Positions 46,010-59,519 of a DNA stretch of 64,000 nt are shown piece by piece. Made by a program: the position numbers and the translations under genes. Each line of letters opens with the position of its first letter. Within the stretch, counting starts at the first letter, position 1. Origin of the DNA: Amaurobius ferox (Eukaryota > Arthropoda > Arachnida > Araneae > Amaurobiidae); the NCBI GenBank assembly GCA_951213105.1, contig OX578153.1, positions 54,436,020-54,500,019 of the forward strand, written 5' to 3'. The notes under the pieces are model-generated. The model was not told the DNA's origin. It saw nothing but the letters and a program-made list of their open reading frames with translations, and ran no database searches.

Positions 46010-47552
46010 TAGTGAGACTGGGTGTTCGCAGTAAGTATGGAAGGCACCAGGGGCGAGCCATTGTGACGAACAACCCATATGTTACTTCGCTTCCGCTACA
46101 TTCTCTTTTCTTTCTTTACACTGCAATGCTGTTATGGCTATTATGCCGCATATAATTTTTTAATGGAGTATCAATCAAGTAAGTGCTATATTTTAATATG
46201 TATAATAACGCATATTTCCTTTTAACAGTAATCTAACACCATTTCCAGATTGTTTAATATCAAATTTCAAGTATTTAAAAAAATATTAAATTCTTATCAA
46301 TCCTGTATAAGCGGACACGCTAAAAGAGTGCATATTTTGTTAAATGTCAGAAAGGCTAAATGAACACAATGAAGATTTTGCTGTTTATAAAATCTCAGCA
46401 GACTTTCCAGTGGTTTCTGGCTAATCATTTTTAAAGTTTTAAAGATATCTATATATGTAAAAATTATATTGCATGTGCAACTGGTCAATTATTTCCCAAT
46501 CTGTCTGTCAATCTGTCTAACAATTCATACCAACACCTTTTTACACAAATCACCCCATGCCTGGTAATAAATAGTTATAGAATGCAGGCATACACACATG
46601 TAGATGCTTTATATATTTTAACTCATTTTGTATGTGCTTTTAGACAAACTTTCATTCAACAAGCTTTCTATTGTAAAAGTAAGTAATTTTGTTGCGATTT
46701 CCATTTTCTGTTATCATTTATGTTAACCAAGACTTGGTCCATCTTTGAAACAACCTATGAGTTTGCACATTGATTTTATTGTATAACTTTTGCACACGTC
46801 AAGGGTGTGTTTGAAAAGTTAACTGAATGGTCATATCAGTTAACAATTGTTTATCGGTTATCAGGTCACTCATCAGAGAAAAAACTGCACAGTTATTCTG
46901 CATGGTTCTAGACTGCATTTCAAGCAAAACAAGTATTCTGTGTATCATGTTGCCACATAACATGGATGGGGAAAATCCTTGGTCATTCTGGTTATAACTG
47001 TACTGTGACCGAAACAAGTTTTCAAGTTATGAAAAAGTTTTCAAACACTCTGGACATGAAAGGTGGTCACCTGTCACAATCGTAGACACTTTTCAAATGT
47101 GTCCCAAATATTATCAGTTTTAATTAGATTTTGTCCAGTGGTACGCGGTCCATAGAAGGCAAGCACTGCTTTCCTAACATCAGTTTAAAAAACATATTTT
47201 TTTTTATAAAATATCAGCAGAATTTTTATTCGTGAAACAGTGATCGATGATAGATCATAGGTCACCGACCAATGTCAAACTAATCATCCCGATATCAATG
47301 TTGCTTTACATGCTTACAATGTTAGTGCCAGCGAAAAAGTCTAATCAGCACAAAATAATCTGATTACAGAAGCAATCTGTCAATTTCTCATTGATATGTC
47401 ATGTGTTATTTAATAGCAAAGATACAAACTTTTGTTGTATCTTAAAAGTTTTCTTCAAATATGAGAAATAAGAACTCTTAATTCCCACGAAAATGTCATT
47501 AACGCGTTTGCAAAAAAGAAGAAGATTGGAATTTATGTACAAATAGGTTTAA

Positions 47553-48626
47553 CAGTCAACCATCCCATAGCGCGATTAATTCGTACCACGTTATAAGAAA
47601 CTCAGATTAGTGCAAAACCAATTAAATCGTACCGTATTATATGGAAACAGCATACTGCTTTGTATGGAAACCGCATACCGTGTTGTATGGAAACCGCGTT
47701 ATAAGAAACTCAGAGTTAGTACAAAACAGAACAATTCTTACATTGTTATATGAAAACCGCATTAAGTGTAACTCATAATATATAAATCAGACTAATTCTA
47801 TCTACATTATATAAAACTGCATTTTTAGAGTACCATGTTATGATGAATATGGTTATGAAATGTAAGTTTATAGATGCAAAAGGCAACAAATATATGTTTA
47901 CATATTTCGATTTATGTTTATTAAGACTTCACATAAGAAAATTAAAAAAACAATGTGAAATATATATTTAATAACTTTTTTCCAACAAAAATCCTATTAA
48001 CATTCACCATCGCTGTTAAATATTAGTGGCCAATTTCTGTTTCTTTTAATGTCCTTTTCATTTTGCATGTCTTCATTTTCGTTTTCAAATGTAGTTTTAT
48101 TTTGTAACTCTAACAAAATCTCTCTATAAGGAGCTAAACAATTTTGTAATTCTCTTTTAAATTTTGCACTTCGCACTGTTGAAGGATCATTTCCAATAAA
48201 GTAATTTTCTAAATGATTACCCAAACCCAGCCCCCTTTTCACATCATTTAAATTGAAATTTGAAACCCATTCTTTATCCATATTTTTATCTACCAATGCA
48301 TTTGAGGTGAATGTTTTGAATTTTTTACAGGGGATTTCCCTGATAACTGAAATTGAAATATGGTGATGTACGTGGAAGAAAATATAATAGAATTCCCCAT
48401 TAATTTCGACCGTAAGAGTGTAATAGAAAAATTCATGCTATAGGGAGACTGCTTAAACTAATTGAGTTGTATTATAGTGAAACCGCGTTATAAGACTATG
48501 AATTTTTAACGTTTATGAATTTAAACGTTTTATGAATTTCGCCTTATGAGAAGACTGTCGCAATTTTTGCTCCACATTATATGGAAACTGCATTGTTAGA
48601 GTACAGTGTTATAGGAGGGTTGGCTG
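47553..48626 (-). mobile_element. Tigger/pogo-like element in E2, with a 99-aa frame
   Basis: The same CAG...CTG ends as in E1 (TA kept on the right side) but without the MITE. The frame at 48296-47997 on the minus strand reads MVDKNMDKEWVSNFNLNDVK, GLGNHLENYFIGNDPS and YREILLELQNKTTFEN. The E1 counterpart is broken by stops. I do not recognise the protein; it lacks DDE motifs, so it is not a transposase catalytic domain. Confidence 0.55.
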
Positions 48627-49548
48627 TATATTTTTTTATTGTTTTTATATACCAGAATTAAATGTTGTGCTTGCCTAAAGCAAAATATCGCTGCAGACCA
48701 CTGATTTCATCATTTCATTTAAAAATCAATTCGGTAACCTTATACGTTTATATATGCAACATTTATAGAATTTTATTAATATTTGTTAAATATTATCCAA
48801 TATAAATGAGTAAAATATTCTCTGTGTAAATAAACAAAGTATTTTTACTTCGTTTGGTAAAGCTAAACATCAAGCTGTATTTTCAGAAGAGACGAATCTC
48901 TCTCTGACTATCCACGTCGGAAGATGTTCCATTGGAAATGGAACTAAAAGACATTATGCACACAATTTATACTCGAGCTATGGCAGGTCTTTGATAGACA
49001 TGTCTAGGCTATAAGGAAGTGGCTGATTTTCTTAATAATGAATAGGAAATTTGCTAAATTATACATGTTTTGATATTATAGGGTTGTTTAGATATTTTCC
49101 TGAGTTAAAAACTCGACATATGATATTGACATTTGGAATTAATACGAGACATTCATCTCAAATATCCTGATGTTTTAATTTATCCAATTTCCCCCTACAT
49201 TCTTTGATTTTTATATATTATTTGCTTCAATATTTTTATATAAATTAGAAGTGGCATAGTTGTTTATAACAAAGAAATTTACAAGTCTATGTATTAAGGT
49301 CAAGGTAAAGAATTCTAATGGAAATCAAATTAATCTTGAATGTAATATATGAATACACATTTGGAATTTTTATCAAATGAAAAATTAAAGCTTGATAAGT
49401 GGTCTATTTATTTTCTTACATATTTTCCTTGATTTTTATACTCTAATTAAAATGGTGTTTTCCGTGTATTTTGTTTTCCTGCATATAACGTTTGTATTAT
49501 AAAACCGGGGTTTCACTTCAATAAATTTGTTAGTGTCATTCATTTATT

Positions 49549-50556
49549 ACTTACCTTATATACATAATGTATAAGGAAAGTATTGTGACGGGGTCGAAAA
49601 TTCGAATTCGAGTTTTCGAAGGGAGAGCACGTGTCAAGCATCCCTGATCACGAATCAAACATTTTTGAAGTGATGTCTGTGTGTGTGTATGTGTGTGTGT
49701 GTGTGTGTGTGAAAGTATGTGTGTGTGTGTGTGAAAGTATTTGTGTTTGTGTGTATCAGTGAGTCTTTGGAGACGATAACTGACGAACGAATAGACCGAT
49801 TCGAACGAAATTTGGTGCAAAAATCGCAGTCTGTAAATACTGGAAGCCTATTGTTTTTATACGCAATCGAATGTTCAAAACCACCTAAATTTTTCGACTG
49901 AAATTTTGAAAAATTCGTCAAAAAATCAAAACCGCTGATAAAGTTACGCAAATAGACATTTCTTATGTAGTTTTTGTAATTAGAAAACGATTGACATAAA
50001 TTTTAGAACTCTAACATGAACCGTTCTCGAGATATTGCACATTTTTCAAGAAAATTATCAAAAAGTCATATAAAATAAAAGAAAAATATTTCCTATTGAG
50101 AAACAAGTTCACTTTTCATATGTAATACCATGCGATAAATTTGGTGACATCATTCTCTTGGATCTAGCTCGTTCCATTCATGAAAAAAGATAGTTTGTGT
50201 AATACTTTTGTATTTAAACGCCAATAGTCATTTATCTGATGTAAAAATAACTTATATCTTCGTCCATAACGCTTGGCGAGATTTTGGGGACAAATTTGGT
50301 GGAATGTCGCCAACTTGGCGACTTTTTTAAATGTTGCAAAATTAACGAAAAACTCGCCAAATAGATAAAAATGACGCTAAATCAATGATGACACATTGAT
50401 AATGACAACATGGAAAATGACGACTCATTGACGAGAACTCAATATCTTGGAAAGAATATAAATAACAACTATAAAAATGATCTATTTTTTTCTTTACTGT
50501 AAAAGTAGTAAAGTCATTGCATTATATAAGAAAAGTCATGTGTTGCCTACATCAGA
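49549..50556 (+). mobile_element. Family A Helentron-like element, copy A9
   Basis: Complete: hairpin end at ACTTACCTTATATACATAAT, TG tract at 49677-49760, end at GCCTACATCAGA. E1 has the empty site near 41622-41640. Comparison shows insertion between A and T with no duplicated bases, the best target-site evidence for this family in the window. Confidence 0.85.
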
Positions 50557-50697
50557 TTTTTTAATTGTAATTCAGTTATTACGGAAAAAATGACTAAAAC
50601 AATCCAGCATATCTCTCAAACCGCAGTCTAGTACAGAGGTGCTGATAGGCAAGGTAAAAGAATACTTTGCGTAGGAGCCCAGGAGGCTTCACTTTTT

Positions 50698-50979
50698 ACC
50701 CAGACCATCTGACCTACCCGAAAGTGTAAGGTATCTGTTCAAATGGCGAAGAAGTGCCACACAATTTAAACCGGAAGCCAGTGGGGCAGCATCCACAGGG
50801 ACTGTAACTTTTCTCCTACCCCAACATCTCGGAAGGACTTACGGGCCCACATGTTTAACGCTCCCGTACTCCGCATGAACACATAGACAGTTTGGTCAGA
50901 GCTGGGAATCAAACTCGAGTCATCTGAGTGCAGACCCCGTGCACTAACAACTGTACTGTTCCACCACCCGGCCCCTAGT
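50698..50979 (-). mobile_element. tRNA-derived SINE, copy S4 (pair of S3)
   Basis: Head GGGGCCGGGTGGTGGAACAG and GAGTTTGATTCCCAGCTCTG on the minus strand, tail with GTAGGTCAGATGGTCTGGGT. Flanks match those of S3. Confidence 0.85.
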
Positions 50980-51156
50980 TGCCTAACTTGTTTGTGAAAA
51001 TAAATCAATAATTTGTAAAATAAGGAGGGATTGTTAGCATTTGTTGCATAGAGCCCAAAATTTATGACCGCTTCTATGTTCAGTTCCATTCAGTTGTACT
51101 AAGGTATATTTATTATAACAGCTTTTGTATGCAGATTTATCTTTACCGAAGTTTGC

Positions 51157-51353
51157 CTTGACTTTCCTTATATAATGCAATGAATTTACTACTTTGAAAG
51201 CAAAAAAAAAAAAAAATAGGTTATTCTTAGAGTAGAAACTTATATTCTTTCCAAGATATTGAATTTTCGTCAATTAGTTGTCATTTTCATTGATTTAGCG
51301 TCATTTTTATCCATTTGGCGAGATTTTCGTCAAGTTGGCAACATTTAAAAAAG
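51157..51353 (-). mobile_element. Family A fragment A10
   Basis: Contains TTGACTTTCCTTATATAATG through CAAGTTGGCAACATTTAAAA. The terminal TCTGATGTGGGC and the hairpin half are missing. It marks the point where the E1/E2 match is lost. Confidence 0.65.
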
Positions 51354-54300
51354 TGATACAGCCATTTAATGAGTGATACAAATAGCCAATAGAGCACCAG
51401 TAAGCTTTCCAATATATTTTAGCAGTAAAATCAGTTTACCTTTATAAATAAAACTATTTTCCTATAATATTGTAACTTTTAACATTTCCACTTGGATTTA
51501 TAATTTTTTTTTCTATTTCTTTAATCAGTTTAGAATGCTGGGCCAACAACTTTATAATACCAGCCAATGGCAAAAATTTTTGATATCCTCACTCAATTTC
51601 AAGTAGGATTTTACTGGGTATTTCACATTACTTCATGGAGAATACAAAATAGATAAAAGGAATAATCCACATTGTCGTGTATTTTAAAATTATGTCGGTT
51701 TGAGAGCAATCAAAGCAGGATGTTTGTTGAAAACCCAGACCAGCCGAGTGCATATAGCAGCTGGTTAAGAAGCTGGTAACAAGCTGTTTGTTGCAATATC
51801 AATGTATTTATATAGTTTAATTAAATAGTATTTATAAATATAAATGAAATTCTCATCATTGATGATACAGCTCCATCAGGCCATCGTATAGGTTTTCTCA
51901 GTAGTTCCCCTTTGTGACTACTTCGCCAGTTTTGATTTTCCCATCGACATCAAACCATCAAAATAATATGCAAATTATATTCAACAATGAAAAAATTTAT
52001 TCCAATTGGATTTCCAGAATTAACATTTAGTTAAAATAATAAAATGTGCTCATTTTGTTAGGATTTGAGTTGTGATAATTTTTACATTTGTTTAAAATTT
52101 CAAAGCTGAGTTGAGTAATTGACATGCTCACAAAAACACATTTTGATTTTATTAACATGATTTTAATAATGCTTTTTCAACTTTCAAACCTGTAATGTTA
52201 TATTTTTTATATTAATATAATAAAACTAGTGTATAACCATTGAAAATCAATGATGCAAGATGCCGTATGTGCTTGTATAAATTTTTTCAGATATTGTTTT
52301 TACTTCCACTCAAACCAGAAAAATACTAAATAATGAAAAAAGAAATCAAAGAAATAAATTATCATTAAAGGAGAAAAATAATTATTTTTTATTAATATGT
52401 TAACATTAATTGAATAGAAATGAAAAACAGATGTTTTTTATAATAAATCTTAATATTTCAGTATAAACCACATATTTAATACATTTTTTTAGCAAATTAA
52501 CTGAAATCCATATTAGAATCCAAACTAAAAACCAATATAACTAACTGTGAATCCAGTTTTGAAAGCATAGCTAAATTAGAATTCCAAATTTGTTGATCAA
52601 CTACCCATTGCTGAAATATTTTTCCTCTATTCAGAAAAGTGTTGAGCTTATTGGGTCTTACCACAGTCTGATAAATTTTTTATCATAGAGATATTTCTTC
52701 ATTTATGTGTAACCATATTAGTTTCCATATTTTAAATATCTACAAGCCCTTTTAGTTAGGTGACAGTTTGCTTACAACAATGGTCATATTAATAGCCGTT
52801 ATTATAAGGTAGTTAAAAAAGAGTCTAATATTCAGCTTCGCTTCTACAGAGAACATTTTAATAAGAACAATGAAGCTGAATATTGGACTTGTCTTATTCA
52901 ATATTTTTCACCAGACAGAACATATATTGGAGCCAGCACACCCCTCCGAAAAACTTTATATCATGATTATTCATGCACCCTTTTTGAGTAAAAACTAAAT
53001 ACTTACCAAATTTTAGCTTCCTATACATTATGGTATTTGAGATGTTTTGGGGCCGACAGAGAAACTCAACTCAAAAGGTAGCACACTTCCATGAGAAAAT
53101 ATCTAAGGTATTCACATCAACTTTTGGGGTAATAACTGATTGCTTACCATATTTCAGCTTCCTAGGTCTAACGGTTTTTGAGACATTTTTGTCCTATCAT
53201 TGAATCCCACACATATGGATAAATTCAAACCATACTAATTAACAATAAAATCAAATACATAAATTTAATTTGTTTATTTTTCAGAATTATACAGCTAACA
53301 TTTTTAGATATAAGAAATAAAATATTTTATAACAGATTATGTTCAACAAATATGAATATTTTTTTAAAACAAAACTAGATCCAGTCAAACTTTCTTTAAA
53401 ATTTCTAGTCCATACTTGAATTCAGAAAAACCTGTAAAAAATAAAATGTATATAGTTTTAAAGAATTCTCATTTTTAACTATTTTACAAAATTAAATGAA
53501 TAGAATATCAACAAAGGCCTGACATAAACCACACATGGGCAACCCATGTCTTCATTTTTTTTTATGAATACTTTTTTAAACTTTAAAATTATATTTGAAA
53601 TTTATGCATTTGGATTAATGCATACCATAAAGCAGTAGATTTTGATCACAAAAGTGGGGCTTTCAGTTCTACCGTTAGTCGTACCTGATAAAAAAGTAAC
53701 CACTGGCTGTCGGTTAGTTATACTTTCTACAACCAAATATGACTTTTATGCAGGAGAAGCAGATTAAAAATAGTGTTGCTATCTTAGCTCATATGAAACA
53801 TTTTCAAAAAAGAATGTGAAAAAATAATGGACAATGAAAATGCTTCTAAAATATTGGAATAATATTAAACTTTAACTTTAGTGGCAACAAGTTGCTAAAT
53901 CTTAATCTCCATTAGCATGGCATATTTCACATGTCATGTTTCTATATATATAATGGCCATTAGCAATTCTTGCTTTTATGCAATATTTTCATCATATGTT
54001 TACAAACTGATCATTGTGAGCAATCAGGGCTGTGCAGTCGAAGTTAGTAAAAATATACCGACTCTGACGTCTAAATTAAACTATGTAAAAGCAATTTTAT
54101 CTTGGAATATTAAATTCTTTCATTAGTTAAAATAGTTTTAAAAAATCATTAAATGTTTGCCAATTAAAAAACTAATGAATTGAAAAATTAAAAATTGTTA
54201 TCTATAACAGTCACTATTTTAGCAATAACTTTTATAAACAAATAATATGTGAGCACTATTTTATCTAGATATAAGTTGCTATACTACACTACCTAAAAAT

Positions 54301-56290
54301 AAAATGTGACCTATGCAAACTAAATACATGCACCCACTATTCAGTGGAATAGGCTGTGCTAACAAAGAAAATATTAAAATGCAGCTTACGCATATTAAAA
54401 AATATATGCCTGCTACAGTGTGGCATGTACTACTACTTGGCATCATAGCCTGCTTATGTGCCTAAATAAACACCTTTTGCGTGGGCAATAAATGCACTTG
54501 ATATGTTGATGCATACTGTGGTGGTGTCCCAAACTAGCAGTAACTTTTTAAGACAAATGGGTTATGTATTACATGTGCAATATATGAATCATATTAAAAT
54601 TGGTCCTACAATGAATGCAGTTTAAATTCAATTTGATCCTTTTCACGATAGTTATAATTTAATTTGAAACAGGTTATTTTCACAAGATACAATTTAAATC
54701 TAAAACCAGTAACTTTTACAGCTGATTTCAAATTGTTTAGCTTGCTTATATAAAACTGAAAATCAGAATAAAATTAGCATCTATTCTAAGAAATTTTTGT
54801 TGACCAAATTGATTATTGTAATGAAAAATAAAATTTTAATTTTCAAAACTTTAATTTCAAAAATGCTAAATTTAATTTCTTGAAAATATTTCTTTACTCA
54901 GTGAACTGCTTGCATGCACAAGTCAGGTGTTTCCAAACGATCATCAGAAAGTCCTTGAAAATGAAATGACTAACCCACAAGTGTGTGTTTAAGAGACTGA
55001 TAAACGAATCACGAGGATTCAAATTGCAGATTATGAATTAAAATTACTACAGTAAGTATTTATATGTTAGATGCGTTTGTCATTATAAAAATTTACTTAG
55101 CATATATTATAATTATGGAACAGTTTAACCCACAAAGTCCTATATACAAGTATTTGACTTTTAACATAGCAACACCTAACGTTTACTAAAATTCATCCAC
55201 TTTACACTTTTTAATCAGCAATTAAGGAATTTCAAATTTACAGCATATAAACTAGGAATAGTAAATGTCAAGCACTGAAATTAATGTGTTAAAAACATAC
55301 CTTAACTTCTTCACAATCTTAAGGGATCAGAGCAGAGGATGTGTGCATCAGCTATAGATTTTTCAGGCCTTCAAGAAATAGAATTCGGCTCTTTCTACAC
55401 ACTTTAAATTCCTGTGACAAATTAAATCAGAATTAGGGTCACTTTATAACCCTTGGCAAAAAAGCACATCAAAACTGCTTGTACTCAATTATTAGAATGA
55501 ATATTTTTAAATTATGGTATCTAGCTGTAGATAAAAATTCATGGTAATAAATATCAGACTTGATTGTTTTCGGATATTAATTTAATTATAATTTATTGAA
55601 AAACTGTTATATCTAAAGGGAATTTCAACAATTTATAAATAGCATCACATACACATCCTGACAGATTCTTCATGAAAACTATGTGAAAAAGTATAACATC
55701 GCAAAACTTGAAATGCCGATAAAGTCCGGAAGAGAAAGAAATATTTAATATGGTCATGATGAATAACTGAGTGCGATTATATGTTATGTTTCTATAAAAT
55801 ATTTGCAATAAATTTTACTCAAACATCCATTCATTGAGAGCGTACTAGTTTACATTGTTTAACATTAGAAGTGGGGAAATTACTTTAATCACAGATATAC
55901 ATTTTTAAATTGGATCCAGTCAGGTCATTTTGTACAGTTCTAAATTAGTAAATTGGGTGTGTGTGTGTGTGATCGATATACATTAAAATAAAATTTTATG
56001 ACCACACGTTCAAATGAACAAGTGATCACACAAGTAATTTATCTAATGATCGTCAAACTGGTACAGATTTAGGAGTAAACTTCCCATGTTTCTTTTAAAT
56101 AAACAAATCATAACTCACCAATCAGAATATTTTCATATTGTCTGCCGTATATCTGAAATCATTCTCGCATTTGGAAATCCTCTGATCGAAGTGACTGCCA
56201 TCTTGTTTATTACGAGAAGTCTTTTCATTGGTGTCCTTTCAGCGGTAACGCATTACATGACCGGCATCCGCATTACATGATTGGCATCCG
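51354..56290. other. E2 interior without recognised genes
   Basis: AT-rich DNA with no convincing frame. A SINE-tail scrap (AACCCAGACCAGCCGAGTG) lies near 51733. Two related blocks near 52990-53060 and 53120-53195 share TACCAAATTTTAGCTTCCTA-like text. No match to E1 39.1-41.0 kb was seen. Confidence 0.45.
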
Positions 56291-56413
56291 CCAAAACATG
56301 AACTTGAACCATGTTCAACGGATGAACGCACGGTCGTGCGTTCGAGGCTGTGATTGGTTGACGTACAGCTCCCAACGGATGGGCAACGCACGAACGCATC
56401 AGTGGAAACCGGG
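56291..56413. mobile_element. End of a TTAA-type element
   Basis: The reverse complement starts TTAAGGCCCGGTTTCCACTG and continues through a GC-rich foldback (CGCACGACCGTGCG). E1 has a plain TTTAAA at the matching point (39104). The other end of the element was not found. Confidence 0.5.
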
Positions 56414-57360
56414 CCTTAATCAAATCTCACATTAACAACAGCAGTAATATGAAGTAATTTAGATTATCAATGCTTTAAGTGGTATATTTATCAATGATTT
56501 AATGGTACATTATATTAAATATTTTGGAGTGTACTACAAGCAGTGAGTTTCATTGTTTATGAAATGCAGTAGGTGATACATTAGGTAGTTGTGAAAAATT
56601 GTAACTACATACATGAATCATGCAATACTATTTACTAATTGTCATTTGTAATATAGCAAGAAAACATTCAAAACAGAAAAAAATATTTTATAATTTGAAA
56701 GTAAGAGGAACTCGAATTCAACGCAAAACAATACTGATGATTATAATGATTTTAAAAATGCAGGCAAGATAAATTTGCAATGAATCAAATGTTTTAAAAT
56801 CCACCTAATCCAAAGAAAAATACCCAGCTCGCTGAAATAATTCAAAAATTACACTATGCGCTCAAATATGAATAGTAGTTGAAATGAGTTTTAATAATGC
56901 GTAAATAGAAAAAAATACTTTAATTACATAGAAATGTTTCCATCCGCAATACGATGAAGACAAAAAAATTGAATCTCCGTGATTTAGAACACATACATAG
57001 CAAACTAATGAAAATCCCCTTTCTGATATATATCAAATAACTTTAAATTGTTTAAAATGTTATATCCAGCTAAATAATAGAGTGAATCTCTGCATCTTGA
57101 CTAACATACACTGGCGAAAAATAAATCCCAACACCAAGAAAGAGCTGTGCTAGATAAATGAAATTTGGAAAGCGCGTTTCTGCACACATGAAAGATGACG
57201 CTTATTCAAATTTCGCACTAGACGAATAACAGTGGCGCTAGTAGAGCCACTATGATCATGCAAATCACGTTTGCTTTAAATACGCGATGTCAACTTCGTG
57301 AGCGTTATTTATCGTCCGGATTGGACGTTGTGAGCTAGGTTTGAGTTAAGAATGCCTATA

Positions 57361-59516
57361 CGGGTACGTTTTCGGAACATGCATGAGGCACCTGACGCCG
57401 AAGGCGTCTTAATCCTCGATTTCCTCTTTTACTCGTGCTGAGTCTGTGACATTAGCTGAGTTGTCGTGGGTCTGTCCATAAGAGCACCCCAGATGGGCAG
57501 GGCGTCAGTTGGGTTCTGAAAAGGGACTGGCGATGGCACTTGTGGAAATCCGTGGCGGTGACACGTGTTGAAGAAGATGCACGTGGTATTAGTGGAAGTA
57601 TTCTGATCAACTTGCTGCTGGTCCTGAAAACACTAATTCTGGGGGGCTGAGGTTTTTTGATATCTGCGACCATCTTAATGATGCAAAAAAGTTTTGCCAT
57701 GGGATCATCTTCAGAGGTTATGATTTTAAGGATGTGGTTTAATAAGTCCTGCAGGTTACTCAGATCGAAGCGTTTTTCTACCTCCTTAAAAAGTTAAGGA
57801 AGTCAAGAAATGCGTTCGAAGTCTAAGGGGGAGCGTCAATTCCTGTGTCAGGTCGTGCCTGGGCAGAGTGCTCTCCGTTTTTTCCTGAGACCGTCATAGC
57901 ACTCGCCTGCACTTCCTGAACAGGGGGGATGCTTTTAGAAGGGGGGAAGTTTTCCTCACCAAGGTTTGGTGGGGGGTCAATTCAGAATTTGGAGGGAGGT
58001 TTTTAGCGGCCTGGAACTTTTTACGGTTCCAAGGGTTTTGGGGGCAATGCCTAAAATTGGCGGGGTGATCTCCACCGCAGTTGCAACATTTTGCAGGTAA
58101 CTCTCTCGATTTCTCACATTCCCCACTAGGGTGGCCTTCGCCACACTTTAAACAGCGAGGGGGGATGGTACATTGATCACTGTGATGGTTGAAGAAAAGT
58201 TGGCAATTATAACACATTTTGAAGCCTTTGCTTTTAAATGTTTCAATTTTAACCTGCATGTAGAGTATACTTTTTATCTCATGGATCCTCGCCCAGTCTT
58301 CTGTAGGCTCGAGACCTACCAGAAAAATGGGGAGGGGGCTCCTATCTTTCCTATTTCTAAGTTGAGCAACTCTGATGACTTTGAATCCTTCACTAGCAAG
58401 GGCAGTTTTTACTTTTTCACTATCGGTATTGGACGGCAGTCCTTTAATGACTATCTTTTTAGGTCTTTCCTGTTTCAAATTGATGACATTGAAGGGGATC
58501 TTCTTAAGGGTGAGGTGGGCCTGCACACTCCTGAAGTCCTCAACGGACCCAGGAGTGATTCGTATCACCCTTTCCATAAGAAGGCCCTGTACTTTATTCT
58601 CTAGCATACTATTAAGCTCCTCTACGAGGGCTCCCCAATCACTTGAGGAGTCCACATAGAAGAAGGAGACTCTATCCTTAGGGGAGGGGGCTCAATAGCC
58701 ATAGTGGCTTCCTCACTCTCAAGTTCTGAAAATTTATTTTGAGTCTCAGGTTCTGGCTCAGGCTGGGCCGAAAGTTTTGTCTTCTTCCAATTACTAGGGG
58801 TAACATAACCCTCAATTTTCTTGTACATCTCGTCTTTAAAAATTATATACAAGTCATCATCGGTGGTTTTTTTTCCAGTTTTTTACCATATCGTTTATGA
58901 AATTATACGTATTGCGATTAACTAACGTATGGGGGTCAGGGTTTTGCAACAGCGCAGAAGCATCAAGAATACAACCTGTGATGATTTTCTGTAATATCGT
59001 GGTTTGGCTCCATTCAATGTCCTCGTCCTCGAGTTCCTCTTCAAGTCTGGCAATGACGTAGTCATAGCAGATGAAATGGGTTACTATCTTCCAGGTGATA
59101 GAGTCTCTAGGAATTACATCTTTGGGGATATCCAGAGTCTTTAGATATTCATTTTCGAAGGTCGCTGCAGTCCCGTAGCGGGTTTCCTGTTGCACCAGCT
59201 TGCTTGAAGTTCCGGCTGCTTGAACGTCCATGCCACTCAGTCCAATATCAGCTTGGAAGTATGCCCCAGGACATATGGTTTCTTCTTGATAGCACTCTTG
59301 ATCTTTTTGCTTTTAACTAGACTTTTAGTCTTAAAGGAAGCTTTCCTAACACACTTTCCATCCGCACTTACGGTCCTCCCATCCTCAGCCATGTTGAGAG
59401 CACGAGGCAGCACAAGCATGTACTGATAAATAAGGATCCGTAAAAATCACCACGTGGCACTGATCAGGAGCGGAGCACGAACAGGTCCGTACACCACAAC
59501 GTCGTAGGCTGAACTG
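57361..59516 (-). mobile_element. ORF1-only LINE insertion with 12-bp target duplication
   Basis: AGAATGCCTATA occurs at 57349-57360 and 59517-59528, on either side of the insert, within the Tc1 start codon region. On the minus strand the insert begins CAGTTCAGCCTACGACGTTG (5' UTR), holds ORF1 only, and ends about 90 bp after it. The last 60 bp contain a perfect hairpin GACGCC-TTC-GGCGTC (57408-57394). No ORF2 (endonuclease/RT) and no poly-A tail are present. Confidence 0.75.
57452..59392 (-). pseudogene. LINE ORF1 (gag-like, zinc-knuckle) with frameshifts
   Basis: It starts near 59392 with MAEDGRTVSADGKCVRKASF and continues in other frames (59231-58857 and 58852-58622). The clearest part is 58655-57894 (253 aa): a PKKIVIKGLPSNTDSEKVKT segment, LPIFLVGLEPTEDWARI, then three zinc knuckles, CYNCQLFFNH, CLKCGEGHPSGEC and CCNCGGDHPANFRHC. 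The tail FDLSNLQDLLNHILKIITSE is typical of Jockey-group ORF1 proteins, which bind RNA. At least three frameshifts make it non-functional as it stands. Confidence 0.8.
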
Positions 59517-59519
59517 AGA

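Noticed and set aside
57352..57440. Second Tc1 N-terminus reading MPIRVRFRNMHE
   Set aside because: Only the first residues match, and they lie inside the 12-bp target duplication of the LINE; the following bases belong to the LINE 3' end.
58173..58659. Plus-strand frames of 143 and 94 aa
   Set aside because: Shadows of the minus-strand LINE ORF1, which has zinc knuckles in the correct frame.
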